A DNA stretch of 64,000 nucleotides, taken from NCBI RefSeq assembly GCF_963678635.1, contig NC_087063.1, positions 65,276,471 through 65,340,470 on the forward strand, read 5' to 3'. The notes under the pieces are model-generated. The model did no database searches and had not been told where the DNA came from. It saw nothing but the letters and a program-made list of their open reading frames with translations. Position numbers and translations under genes: made by a program. The DNA comes from Symsagittifera roscoffensis. Lineage: Eukaryota; Xenacoelomorpha; Acoela; Convolutidae. Numbering within the stretch: the first letter of the stretch is position 1; each line of letters opens with the position of its first letter. Shown piece by piece: positions 10,388 through 20,191 of the stretch.

Positions 10388-13300
10388 GGTCCCAGACTCA
10401 TGTCCAGACTTTAAGGGTCGCGCCACATCCGGATTTAGACCCAATTTGCAGAGTCGCGCCGAGAGTTTGAGTCTGGACATGAGTAGCGCCGTGGGCCGCG
10501 AAAGTCTTGACATACCAAAATTTGGTCGCGAAAGTCTGGACATACCAAGATTTGGTGACCAAAGTCTGGACATGGGTCGCGAGAGCCTGTGTCCAGACTT
10601 TTGCGACCCATGTCTAGACTTTCGCGACCAAATTTTGGTATGTTCAGACTTTCGCGACCTATGTCCAGACATTCGCGACCAAATTTTGGCATGTCTAGAC
10701 TTTCTCGGCTCACGGCGCGACTCATGTCCAGATTTTCCAGACTCAAGCTCTCGGAGCGACTATGCAATTTGGGTCTACATCCGGATGCGGCGCGACCGTT
10801 GGCGCGAATAAAGTCCAGACTTTCGAGAGCTTATGTCCAGACTTTCCAGACTCGAACTCTCGGCGCGACTATGCAATTTGGGTCTAAATCCGGATGCGGC
10901 GCGACCCTTTGCGCGACTCATGTCCAGACTTTCCAGACCTCATCTCCAGACCTTCCAGACTCAAACTCGCGACGCGACTATGCAATTTGGATCTAAATCC
11001 GATCCGGCGCGACCCTTGGCGCGACTCATGTCCAGATTTTCCAGGCCTTATGTCCAGATTTTCCAGGCCTTATGTCCAGACTTTCCAGGCCTTATGTCCA
11101 GACTTTCCAGGCCTTATGTCCAGACTTACCAGGCCTTATGTCCAGACTTACCAGACTCAAACTCTCGGCGCGACTATGCAAATTGGGTCTATATCCGGAT
11201 GCGGCGCGAGCCTTGGCGCGACTCATGTCCAAACTTTCCAGACCTTATGTCCAGACTTTCCAGACTCAAAATATCGGCGCGACTATGCAATTTGGGTCTA
11301 AATCCGGATGCGGCGCAACGCTTGGCGCGACTCATGTCCATACTTTCCAGACCTTATGTCTAGACTTTCCAGACTCAAAATATTGGCGCGACTATGCAAT
11401 TTGGGTCTAAATCCGGATGCGGCGCAACGCTTGGCGCGACTCATGTCCAGACTCAAACTCTCGGTGCGACTATGCAATTTGGGACTGAATCCGGATGCGC
11501 CGCGACCGTCGCGGATACGGCGCGACTTTCGCGACCAAGGCGGAGTATGCGCGATTTTCCAGACCAAGGCGGAGACGGAGCGGCTTTCCAGACCAAGGCC
11601 GAGACGCGGAGAGCAATAAAAATTTCCTCGATGGACACTTAAGTTCGCATAACCTTTATTTTTCACCTCCAAAAATCAAAAAAAGTTTCAAGCCCTGATG
11701 GTACTCATAGAGATACCAGAACAGCCTTTTAATCTTTTTGGAGCAGTCATAGCCAATCATAAGACTCTCATCCAGCTTGACTGTATGTGGTTTTGGGTTT
11801 TGGTCTAGAGTCTTTTTTGTCAAAGATATGTTCCAAAAAAAATCACTGAAAATGAAGTTTTCAATCAAAAAACTTAAACTATCACAAGAAAGTATAACAA
11901 TTTTGGCCAACAATGCATGAGCTCAAAGAATTTAGAGACTCTTATTCAGTCATGCTCAAAAATTTTCAAAATAGTGATTGCAGCAAGTTGTTATTTATGA
12001 TGCACAGGGAAGAGTTTGTGAGAAATCAAAGCCATGGGAAATACTGAAATTCTTGGTCTGAAAAGTCGCGCCGTCTCCGCCTTGGTCTGGAAAGTCTTGC
12101 CGCCTCCGCCTTGGTCGCGAGGAATGATTTCTTGGTCGCGCCCTCTCCGCCTTGGTCTGCAAAGTCGCGACGTCTCCACCTTGGTCTGGAAATTTGCACC
12201 GTATCCACCTCAGTCGCGAGGAGTATATAATCTTGGTCGCGCCGTCTCAACCTCGGTCTGAAAAATCGCGCCGTCTCCGTCTTGGTCTGAGATGTCGCGC
12301 CGTCTCCGCTTTGATCTGAAAAGTCGCGTCGTCTCCGCCTTGGTGACGAGGAACTGTTTCTTGGTCGCGCCATCTCCGCCTCGGTCCGGAAAGTCGCGCC
12401 GTCTCTGCCTTGTTCTGGAAAGTCGCGCCGTATGCACCGTGGTTTGGGCTGTTTCCACTCTGATTGCTAAAATCGCGCCGCATCCACCACGGTCACAAAG
12501 AATTGTTTCTTAGTCGCGCCGTCTCCGCATTGGTCTGGAAAGTCGCGCCACTTCCAATACGGTCGCAATGAAATGGTTATTGGTCGCGCCGTCTCCGCCT
12601 CGGTCTGGAAAGTCGCGCCGTCTCCATATCGGTCGCGAAAGTCTTGAAAGAGCACTTTTTGGTGGCGCTGGCCCAGCCGGTCGCGCCGTTGCCTTTTGAG
12701 TCGCGCTGTTTCCTGAGTCGCGCCGCATCCACCACGGTCACAAAGAATTGTTTCTTAGTCGCGCCGTCTCCGCATTGGTCTGGAAAGTCGCGCCACTTCC
12801 AATACGGTCGCAATGAAATGGTTATTGGTCGCGCCGTCTCCGCCTCGGTCTGGAAAGTCGCGCCGTCTCCATATCGGTCGCGAAAGTCTTGAAAGAGCAC
12901 TTTTTGGTGGCGCTGGCCCAGCCGGTCGCGCCGTTGCCTTTTGAGTCGCGCTGTTTCCTGAGTCGCGCCGTATCCACCTTGGTCGCGAAAGACGCGCCGT
13001 CTCCACCTCGGTCGAGAAAGCCCTGAAATTCTTTTTTAAAGTCGCGCCGTCTCCATGTTGGTCTGGAAAATCTCGCCGTCTCCATCTAGGTCTGGAAAGT
13101 CTGGAAATGGCTAAGTTTGGTTGCGCCGGTCACGCCGTTTCCTGAGCCGCAGGGTCGCGCCGTATCCTCCTCGGTCGCGAAAGTGGCGCCTTAGTTTTTC
13201 GGTCACGAAAGTCTGGAAATGGCAACTCTTGGTCGCGAGAGTCTGGACATACCAAATATGAGTAGCGATTTTTTGGTCGCGCCGCCTCCGCTTCGGTCGC

Positions 13301-13444
13301 GATAGTCACGAGGGATCATCATGGTCGCAAAAGTCTGGAAATGCCATGTTTTGGTCGGCAAAGTCTGGAAATTCCTAATTTTGGTCTGGAAAGTCTGGAC
13401 ATGCCAAAATTTTGTCGCGAAAGTCCGGACATGAGTCTGGGACC
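10388..13444. repeat. Foldback-like composite repeat with terminal inverted repeats
   Basis: The outer 25 bp (10388-10412) recur inverted at 13420-13444 with one mismatch. Inside, the left half is in one orientation and the right half largely in the other. 10400-10790 is itself an inverted repeat (axis near 10592). 10790-11500 holds about seven irregular units of about 80-190 bp (most near 110) with the cores ctatgcaatttgggtct and catgtccagactttccag. 11500-11620 holds the core gaccaaggcggagac. An AT-rich spacer lies at 11620-12050. 12055-13180 holds units with the core gtctccgccttggtctgg, which is the reverse complement of the 11500-11620 core. 13200-13440 returns to the ggtcgcgaaagtctggacat type. 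Long open frames on both strands are by-products of the repeat. The region is much richer in CG dinucleotides than its surroundings. No target-site duplication is obvious. Confidence 0.8.
12473..12962. repeat. 245-bp tandem duplication inside the foldback array
   Basis: 12473-12717 is repeated at 12718-12962 with no difference that I can see by eye. The unit itself contains several smaller gtcgcgcc-type units, so this is a recent higher-order duplication within an older array. Confidence 0.85.
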
Positions 13445-14209
13445 TCGACCCGGGCAATTTATTTCAGAAAAGAAGATATTGAAATAAACTCACTTTTAAG
13501 AATACTTCTTAGCGCAAACTGTTCATTTTTTTTATGTAACAAAGAGCACGTTTGTAACAAACAGCCAACTAATTTATCATAATGAAGCTCTTCAGTTAAT
13601 CAGTTCCGTTGCATTTGATTATCGTCAGTTCCGTTGCATTTGATGTATTTTTTGGCTGGTCAAGTTAGTAGCTGTTTGATTTTTTTTGGCTACTTGCATT
13701 TTAATTTAACCAATTTTCGGCTCTTGTCCATTTCCCCTCACCCTTCGGAATGTCGAATTTTAGATTTGTTTTTACATGTTCTTAGGGCTAAATGCGTGAT
13801 GTTACGATGTGAAGTGAGAAGAATTAATCCTGCTCATAGCTGTTCATTTGTTCACCATGCCAAAATTTTGGAATAAACATAAATAAACGTTCATAGAGTT
13901 TTCAAACACTGAATTTGAAAGGGGGGACTGGAAAAAGTCCACTTGTCTTGTTTCAGATGGATTTTTTTCTCTATTTATCCAAGCTTTGATGCTCAAATTT
14001 TTCAAACTGCTCAAGGAAAATTGCTTTTAATATGGGAACAAGTAATGGCAAAAAGTTATTATTGTTCCGACTTTCGGTACGAAAGTAACGGAATATTTGT
14101 GCTCGGGGTGGGATTTTTTTTCTTCAGACAAATTTCGACTTGTTAACTAGCCATTTTTGACGGAATTTTAAAATATCATTCGAAAACTATTGTTGTCTTG
14201 AGCTTAAAT

Positions 14210-14612
14210 TTGAAAAAAATATTTCACCTGTGATCATTTTTCGTGAAGTTATGAGGGTTTAAAGATTGCCATTTTGGGCCATTTTGACCAATTTGGGACA
14301 ATTAACGCGCGATATAATTCGCGCTATTAACGCGTAATCGGAGATTTAACCCGTCTTATAAATCGTTCCATATTGGTTGAACGAAGCTTATTTGCCATAA
14401 TTGATTTGTTACAAGGAACGAAATCTCTCTTTTTGTACTTTATATGGCGTGTGGGGGGATGATTTTCATAAAAAATTTCAAGTTTTAGAAAAAAAAATTT
14501 TCGTTTTATTTTATTTCATTTAGTTTTTTTAATGTTATTACTGCTGCTCCATAAACCTTAAAGGCAGTCGGAACATTCAGGGCTTCACCCTGATACGAGC
14601 AGTCTTGTTATT
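14210..14612 (+). repeat. Dispersed noncoding repeat, copy 1
   Basis: Two blocks are shared with 35650-36010: aatatttcacct ... gtgaagtt at the left, and a right end containing gtcggaacattcagggct followed by accctgata. The right end can form a small hairpin (cagggcttcaccctg). No coding potential. The middle parts have diverged. The family could be a short non-autonomous transposon; its class is not determined. Confidence 0.5.
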
Positions 14613-15396
14613 TTTTGCTATTTGTTGTAATACTTCATGAAGCTTATTTGACTGATTATTCAACAAACAGTTTCCCTTTCATGCTTTCAACTGTATTCCA
14701 ACAGAGTTTTCACAGGGAATCAATTTTCCATGACTCTTCCTTTTTCTGTATTAAACTTGCTCATAGAATAAAAGTCCAACATAATTTACATATACTGAAA
14801 AGTTCTCAAAAAGATAAATCAAAATTAGGTTGCAAAACCGATAAGAATGGATTTGTAATGTGTCTTCTTCTAATAAAGAAACTTTTTTATAACACAGAAC
14901 TGGTCTTTTTCACAAGAAGTTCAATCAGAGCAAGCAATCTTATCAGAGCAAGCAATTTTACTTGTTTGTGGTGACACACTTCACTTCCTTATTCTAGCAT
15001 TTAAAAAAATTTACGGTTTTTTTACACTTCTTTCATTCATTTTTCCTCAATTCAGTAGAAAGCAAGATCTAAAGTTAATCGTAGCGAAAGTTCAATTCGA
15101 AGTGTATGTTTTTTTGCTCTTTCACACATGTTCTTTCACGACAAGGCATGAATGAAAAATGAACTAATAGAACGCATGAATAAAAAAAGAAATAAGTTGC
15201 ATAGTTTGGCGCACTTTACGGGCTCTCTCACAATTTTCCGGGCTCTTTCACCATTTTCCGGGCTATTTTTTGGAAAAAAAAACCAAATACAACAATTGAA
15301 AAAAAGTGAATTGAAGAAAACATGGATTCTGAGTACGAGTACTAGTTGTGATTATTAACCCTGTACTCTCAATTTACTTTTAATTAAAATATTAGT

Positions 15397-15400
15397 CTCT
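15397..15400. repeat. Target-site duplication ctct (partner 34256-34259)
   Basis: The four bases before the 5' LTR (ctct) equal the four bases after the 3' LTR. Four-base duplications are typical for Ty3/gypsy-type integrases. Being so short, it could match by chance, but the LTR borders (tg ... ca) agree with it. Confidence 0.6.
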
Positions 15401-15515
15401 TGGAACCTGATCTAAACTACATTTTATGATTGGATAAATTAGATATTTTACCAATGTAAAGTATTTAATATTAACCAATCATGATCCATCTAACTAACAA
15501 TCCACTTATTTGTAA

Positions 15516-15543
15516 GTGCTGAAATTACTGGTAATTTCAGCAC
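15516..15543. promoter_or_regulatory. Perfect 13-bp inverted repeat in the LTR (also 33961-33988)
   Basis: gtgctgaaattac, a 2-nt centre (tg), then gtaatttcagcac. The arms are perfectly complementary. This could be a dimeric protein-binding site or an RNA hairpin. The related LTR at 48892 lacks it, so it is specific to this subfamily. Confidence 0.6.
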
Positions 15544-15604
15544 CAGAGAGATTTGAATTTAACTTAGAAACTAGTTGAACTCTCCCGAGTACTTCAGCAG
15601 CCGC

Positions 15605-15610
15605 AATAAA
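15605..15610 (+). promoter_or_regulatory. AATAAA polyadenylation signal in LTR (also 34050-34055)
   Basis: A canonical AATAAA hexamer in the middle of the LTR, about 200 bp before the LTR end, in a plausible place for 3'-end formation from the downstream LTR. Confidence 0.5.
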
Positions 15611-15812
15611 CCAGTATACCCTAGATCTATTGAGCCTAGCAGAGACTAGTTAAACAACCTGAGACTAGATAGTATAAGAGTAAGATTAGGATCGGTATTA
15701 GACTAAGAAGTTGCACGAATCTATCCGGCCGAAAATAAGATAGCGTGACGAGCAGACGGTGTACCCTATCCGAAATTACTCTATGAGTTATACACTTCGG
15801 TCCTAACTCATC

Positions 15813-15835
15813 TGGTGCGACCATAAGTCTCGAAC
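15813..15835 (+). promoter_or_regulatory. tRNA-type primer binding site
   Basis: Two bases after the 5' LTR the sequence begins tggtgcgacc, where tgg pairs with the CCA end of a tRNA. The reverse complement of the next bases contains gttcgag, as in a tRNA T-loop. The related element has the same start at 49240 and 58881 with the same 2-nt spacing. The tRNA identity cannot be named reliably from the sequence. Confidence 0.7.
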
Positions 15836-15897
15836 AAGACCTTAATAGCTTAGCATTAACCAATAATAGATTAGAATTTAGACAAAACATTTACAAA

Positions 15898-16131
15898 ATG
15901 TTATACGACAATAATTTAATCGAAATGTCTCTACGACTCAATAGATCAGAGCCAATATACCGAACGATAACAGAACTACCCGGAATTGGAAGAAGACCTC
16001 GAACCAGAGACGACATACGACAAAGCAGAAACTTACCATATAGTTATATGATAGTTCGGCAAAAGCCAGAACAAACTTTTGTATTTAGAATACTACTAGC
16101 AATGAATTTAGATTTTCATTTGCAAACATAA
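15898..16131 (+). CDS. Leader ORF, 77 aa, conserved in the related element
   Basis: A small basic protein of unknown function encoded immediately after the primer site, before gag. The frame is actually open from 15787 in the LTR, but the ATG at 15898 is chosen because the related copies have an ATG at the equivalent place (49332, 58973). Shared segments include RRPRTR, RNLP and FVFRIL/YVFRIL, and both versions end in a FHLxT motif. No signal peptide or membrane segment. It could be an accessory regulator or the first exon of a spliced product. No acceptor/donor pair is proven, although a tttcag occurs about 30 nt downstream. No known family was recognised. Confidence 0.5.
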   Translation: MLYDNNLIEMSLRLNRSEPIYRTITELPGIGRRPRTRDDIRQSRNLPYSYMIVRQKPEQTFVFRILLAMNLDFHLQT

Positions 16132-17058
16132 AATTTTGAAGTCAATCTTCAAAATCATTTCAGGCGCTAAACAAAATTATTAATATACAATAACGATTGA
16201 TAAAAAGATCTCAGATCGTTTTCCAAAATTCTGCAGTAATATACAAAACATGTTTGAAAAATATTTATTGAAAAATCAAAATAAAAATTAGTAGCATGAC
16301 AATAAATGATTAGTAATTATAAATCATCCTGTTGTTCCAGCTTCATCGCCTAAACATAACAGCAATCATAAACTCACTAATATCATAAAAATACTAAATC
16401 TATTCTTTACACAAATTTAAAACATTTTAAACTTCAATTCACTTAATTTTAAAATCAGATCATCAAGGCTTATCCTTGGATCTTAAATCATTTTCTATTT
16501 AATTAAATTTAAAACTTGATCATCAAGGCCTATCCTTGGATCAAAAAGAACAACTTTGTTCTCCCCCACCCACTAAACAAGTGTCTAACGACCTCAAACG
16601 TCGATTCACTATCCAACCCTTTCTAAAAACCCAGGACTAATAGAAATTTTTGAACAAAACTAATCATTCAAATTAGGATAAACAGTGAAGAACTTCGGTT
16701 ATTCATCCTTCACTTGATCCCCCCTCTTACCAGACCCAGGATAAATCGTAGACTTAGTAAGTTTAAAATAGTATCTAACGAACTACTCGCGTTCTAATTA
16801 TACCTGAACCCTGTGGATCGATTTACTATTCTCCAACCCTGAACACAATCACTACCCTTAAGTAAGATTAAGTAAGTTAACATCTTAGCTTATACTAGCC
16901 ACGAGAAAGTATAAAATCATTCTTCGGAATCGATATACTTTTCTCCCCAACCCTGAACAAATAGACCCAGGTTAGGCTAACAAAAAAATCGTAAGGACTA
17001 ACAGTTTAAGCAAATAGAAATCATTTAACAACCTTTTGCATCCGTCATCCTAAACCTT
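16132..17058 (+). promoter_or_regulatory. Long structured leader, candidate packaging region
   Basis: No long ORF. It contains two copies of a stem-loop caagg-N5-ccttg (16464-16478 and 16524-16538), each extended by gatc on both sides. The related element has three similar copies (around 49877, 49928, 49985). A block at 16582-16610, starting tgtctaacgacctcaaacg, is preserved exactly in the related copies near 50047-50075 although flanking bases differ. The motif tccaaccct recurs several times. Position between primer site and gag suggests RNA packaging or dimerisation signals; this is inference. Confidence 0.45.
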
Positions 17059-17526
17059 ATGTCATTTAAAAACCTAGGAAATAAACAAACAATCGTTTTA
17101 CACAATTGTGAAATAAATAACAAAAAATACGACCTTGTAATCACACCTCATACACAAACAGTTGGATACATTAAAACAAAACGACAAACATTAAAGAGAA
17201 AAATAATAACTAAACAAAGACAAATAACACGAAAAAGATTTTCAAAAAATCGAAACGCATTTTCAGAATCAGAAACCAACAGTTTAGACGAACTTTATAA
17301 ACTAAAAGAATCAATAGATAAAAATTGCCCAATTCACGATCAATTATATTTCTCTGACTCAGAAACAACTTCAAATTCATCAAAAAGAGGAAAAAGACGA
17401 ATAAAAAAGCAATATAAACACAAACCAGTACATTTATACAATTGGAATCAACCAATTAGACACATTGATAATTACATATTAACAGTCATCGAACGAAAAA
17501 ATGAGCTCAACGCACACCCCAGGTGA
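17059..17526 (+). CDS. Basic 155-aa ORF upstream of gag, function unknown
   Basis: The first ATG after the leader. The protein is very Lys/Arg-rich in residues 40-65 (RQTLKRK, RQITRKRFSKNR) and again around residue 110 (KRGKRRIKKQ), with a Ser/Asp/Glu patch between them. Such clusters could be nuclear-localisation or RNA-binding signals. It overlaps the start of the gag frame by 26 nt in a different frame. The decayed relative has lost this region, so conservation cannot be judged. It could be an accessory protein or simply the N-terminal part of a gag made by frameshifting. Confidence 0.45.
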   Translation: MSFKNLGNKQTIVLHNCEINNKKYDLVITPHTQTVGYIKTKRQTLKRKIITKQRQITRKRFSKNRNAFSESETNSLDELYKLKESIDKNCPIHDQLYFSDSETTSNSSKRGKRRIKKQYKHKPVHLYNWNQPIRHIDNYILTVIERKNELNAHPR

Positions 17527-18535
17527 AGAAAGTCCAGATGATGATGATATTTTCCCCTTTATCGTAGATGCAACCACTGATAGAGGACAGCATATATTCT
17601 GCAAAAATTTACTCTTAAATTTGTTTGAACCAGGAAGCAGTCCATGTAAAACAGAGTTTCCAGATGTAAAAATCAAAAGACAAATTATCGATCACTATCT
17701 AAAAGATATATGTAACCTAACACAACAATACGGAATCTACTCCATAGAATTCAGCTCACCAAACCAGAATCACAGTAAATATATAATTCAAACAGACGAC
17801 CTTGATTTAGAATTCTCAAAAATATTCTCAGAATATATAAAAAGCATCCAATATCATAACTCACAAAGAGCAAACTCCATATTTACCAATGAAGTTTTTG
17901 CGATAATATATAGTTATATCTCGATATTAGAAAACGAAACCCAGATACCAAATGTCTCACCGACAGAAACATCTAAACATATAAGAGTACGACATGAAAT
18001 CACACTACTCTCTAGTTTTCTAAATATAATTAAAGAAAATTTCACGAAAGATGAAGTTTCACAACATACAAAACACGACTTACAAAAAATCTTGGCATGG
18101 TTCATAATAGATTATTTCACACATAATATTGATTTAATTTCACAAGCAAGAAAAAATTTTAGACCCCAAAACTCAAACGATGATACTGCCATCACAGAAC
18201 AATCAGACTATGTTTGGGACCCCGAATGGTCTCATCCCGCATTCATAAACTTCCCACAATCAATCTCAAGTCAAGCAATAAGTACGATATCTTATGTAAG
18301 AGATTATGTACGAGTAATACCATTAACCATTGATGCAACACCATTAAACTATAATACATTTTTACCCGATATGCAAAATAATAGTTTAAACTCTACAGTC
18401 ATACACAATGAAAACCTCAATGGAACTAGGAATCTTACTCAACAAGATATCCAGACACCATCACACTTCATAAATGAAGAAATCGTACACACAACAACTA
18501 CACAACAAAGTATTTCACCAATACGTCCAAACTAA
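17501..18535 (+). CDS. gag: gag, N-terminal part (344 codons, ends at in-frame TAA)
   Basis: Begins ATG AGC TCA in an A-rich context and runs to TAA at 18533-18535. It has an acidic start (EESPDDDD), then a helix-rich region and a Thr/Gln-rich tail. No signal peptide. The same frame remains open from 18536 straight into the zinc-knuckle ORF (18623-20191), so one stop codon separates two parts of what is probably a single Gag of about 900 codons. The stop could be a simple mutation of a CAA-type codon, a readthrough site, or a real end. Matrix/assembly function is inferred from position only. Confidence 0.6.
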   Translation: MSSTHTPGEESPDDDDIFPFIVDATTDRGQHIFCKNLLLNLFEPGSSPCKTEFPDVKIKRQIIDHYLKDICNLTQQYGIYSIEFSSPNQNHSKYIIQTDDLDLEFSKIFSEYIKSIQYHNSQRANSIFTNEVFAIIYSYISILENETQIPNVSPTETSKHIRVRHEITLLSSFLNIIKENFTKDEVSQHTKHDLQKILAWFIIDYFTHNIDLISQARKNFRPQNSNDDTAITEQSDYVWDPEWSHPAFINFPQSISSQAISTISYVRDYVRVIPLTIDATPLNYNTFLPDMQNNSLNSTVIHNENLNGTRNLTQQDIQTPSHFINEEIVHTTTTQQSISPIRPN

Positions 18536-18622
18536 ACAACACCAAGAAATACAAATTCTTCACAAACACAGGTAACATTACAATCAACCGTTAAACCTTC
18601 GGTTGCCCCAAAATATTCACAC

Positions 18623-20191
18623 ATGGATTACCAAACATACAGACCCATGACAATACCGCCAAAAACACGCAAAACGTTCACTAGAAACAACTTTGCAGAC
18701 CATAATTATAATTACACACATCCATCAAAAACAAATTATCAACCACGAAAAAATTTTAGTAATTATACAAGATCTCGAAACTGGGATAACCCAATGGCAC
18801 CACCTAATTCAGTAAATTTCCAAACAAATTTACATCCTCCACAGGATCGTAGTGAAAACTATCCATTTTTTCAACAAAATAAAAATAAAAAACAAACATC
18901 TTATCAAATGGATTACTTATCCTCAGATGAAGATTTCTTACAACCAGATATATTTACACCCTATAATCAAGAATATCGTGGACAAGGAATACAGAAATCA
19001 CATACATATCATAGAAATTTTTCTCCACAACCAATAGATACACAAATTCAACAACCAATTCAACAACAAAACCCAATGATTGCAAACTCGTATCAACCAG
19101 CACAAATGCAAAATGAAATACCACTCCCATATTATCTTCAACAACACGAAATAACAAGAAATCAACTTTCAAATTTTTCTCAAATGCCAAATGCAGCAGA
19201 ATCATTACAAATGACGATGAATCCATACCTTATGGGTGGATCATCAATAACATCAAATAAACCTTTAATGGTATTCACAGGAACAGACCCTGAATATTCT
19301 GTAGAAGACTATTTAAATGCAGTCACAGCAAATTTGATTTTAAATATAGGACCTGAACCAATTAATACGCCACTACATCAAAACTGGATACATCGACGCA
19401 CAGCGTTAATACAAACAACTCTAGATGGCGCAGCCCAAAAATGGTTTTCAGTATTGCCTATAGAAATAAAATCAAATTGGAAAAGATTTACACAAGAATT
19501 TTCTAAAATGTTTGACTCCGAAAGAAACAAACAACAACAAAGAGTTTTATGTAATGAAATTCGCAGATTACCAAACGAAACCATCAAGCAATTAGCAGTA
19601 CGAATCGAAACACTAGTTCGAAAAGCATATTCATTAAATACACATGACTATAAAAACACAAAGATGACAGAAATCTTAATGATGACCTTAACACCACAAT
19701 TAAGGAAAATAGCAATAAAAAAGAGAGCATCCCATCCTTCGTCAATTCGAGAACCCGATTTAGATTTTCGAAAACTAGTAGACAAACTAGAACAAGCAGA
19801 AATCACAATGAAACTCGAAGAAACGGAAAATCTGAAATTACAATACGTTAACAGAATTGAAACAGCTTCCACAAATATAAACAATATACAAGAATCAGAT
19901 ACAGATCTCGTTGAAAAAATCACTGAAATACTCAACATTTACGAAAAACACCCAAACTTTAAAGGCAAACCATCCTTCAAAAAATGGTGTAATTATTGCC
20001 GACGATACGGACACAGTATTTCTGAATGTAGACAAAAACAGCAAGACAATCAAAATAAACCTCAAAAATATAAAGAACCAAATAAATCATTCTATCAATA
20101 CATGAAAAAAGATCAAAATCTACAGCAACAACAGTTCAGGAAAACCACTCCCGAACAATACAAATTATACAAGAAATCAATCACCATATAA
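18623..20191 (+). CDS. gag: gag, capsid/nucleocapsid part with CCHC zinc knuckle (522 aa)
   Basis: The first ~190 residues are Asn/Gln/Pro-rich and probably disordered. Residues about 210-400 are a helical capsid-like domain containing VFTGTDPEYSVEDYL, WFSVLPIEIKSNW and FSKMFDSERN, in the style of retrotransposon Gag. A knuckle C-x2-C-x4-H-x4-C (CNYCRRYGHSISEC) is encoded at 19988-20029. The frame is open upstream of this ATG to 18536, so the ATG may be internal. The end overlaps the pol frame (open from 20106) by 86 nt. Confidence 0.85.
   Translation: MDYQTYRPMTIPPKTRKTFTRNNFADHNYNYTHPSKTNYQPRKNFSNYTRSRNWDNPMAPPNSVNFQTNLHPPQDRSENYPFFQQNKNKKQTSYQMDYLSSDEDFLQPDIFTPYNQEYRGQGIQKSHTYHRNFSPQPIDTQIQQPIQQQNPMIANSYQPAQMQNEIPLPYYLQQHEITRNQLSNFSQMPNAAESLQMTMNPYLMGGSSITSNKPLMVFTGTDPEYSVEDYLNAVTANLILNIGPEPINTPLHQNWIHRRTALIQTTLDGAAQKWFSVLPIEIKSNWKRFTQEFSKMFDSERNKQQQRVLCNEIRRLPNETIKQLAVRIETLVRKAYSLNTHDYKNTKMTEILMMTLTPQLRKIAIKKRASHPSSIREPDLDFRKLVDKLEQAEITMKLEETENLKLQYVNRIETASTNINNIQESDTDLVEKITEILNIYEKHPNFKGKPSFKKWCNYCRRYGHSISECRQKQQDNQNKPQKYKEPNKSFYQYMKKDQNLQQQQFRKTTPEQYKLYKKSITI

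Larger units (their letters stand above)
13445..15400. other. AT-rich intergenic stretch; no gene recognised
   Basis: Only short open frames without domain features. A small palindrome gcgcgatataattcgcgc lies near 14309. A direct duplication cagttccgttgcatttgat occurs at about 13600 and 13625. It contains one copy of a dispersed noncoding repeat (separate entry) and ends at the target site of the large LTR element. Confidence 0.5.
15401..15810 (+). repeat. 5' LTR (410 bp)
   Basis: Starts tggaacc and ends aactca, giving canonical TG ... CA ends. It matches 33846-34255 at a constant offset of 18,445 with no difference seen by eye. It contains a perfect hairpin (15516-15543) and AATAAA (15605-15610). 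A tataag-type sequence near 15672 is only a weak TATA candidate. The 3' half (gttgcacgaatctatccgg onward) is also recognisable in the LTRs at 48892-49237 and 58533-58878, showing a shared family. Confidence 0.95.

Noticed and set aside
10364-11672. Long open frames on both strands (100-176 codons) in the foldback array
   Set aside because: They follow the repeat units, appear in several frames and both strands at once, and have no domain; they are by-products of stop-poor tandem repeats.
11991-13085. Series of Arg/Asp/Thr-rich minus-strand ORFs
   Set aside because: Same reason: repeated translations of the gtcgcgcc units, including an exact duplicate caused by the 245-bp duplication.
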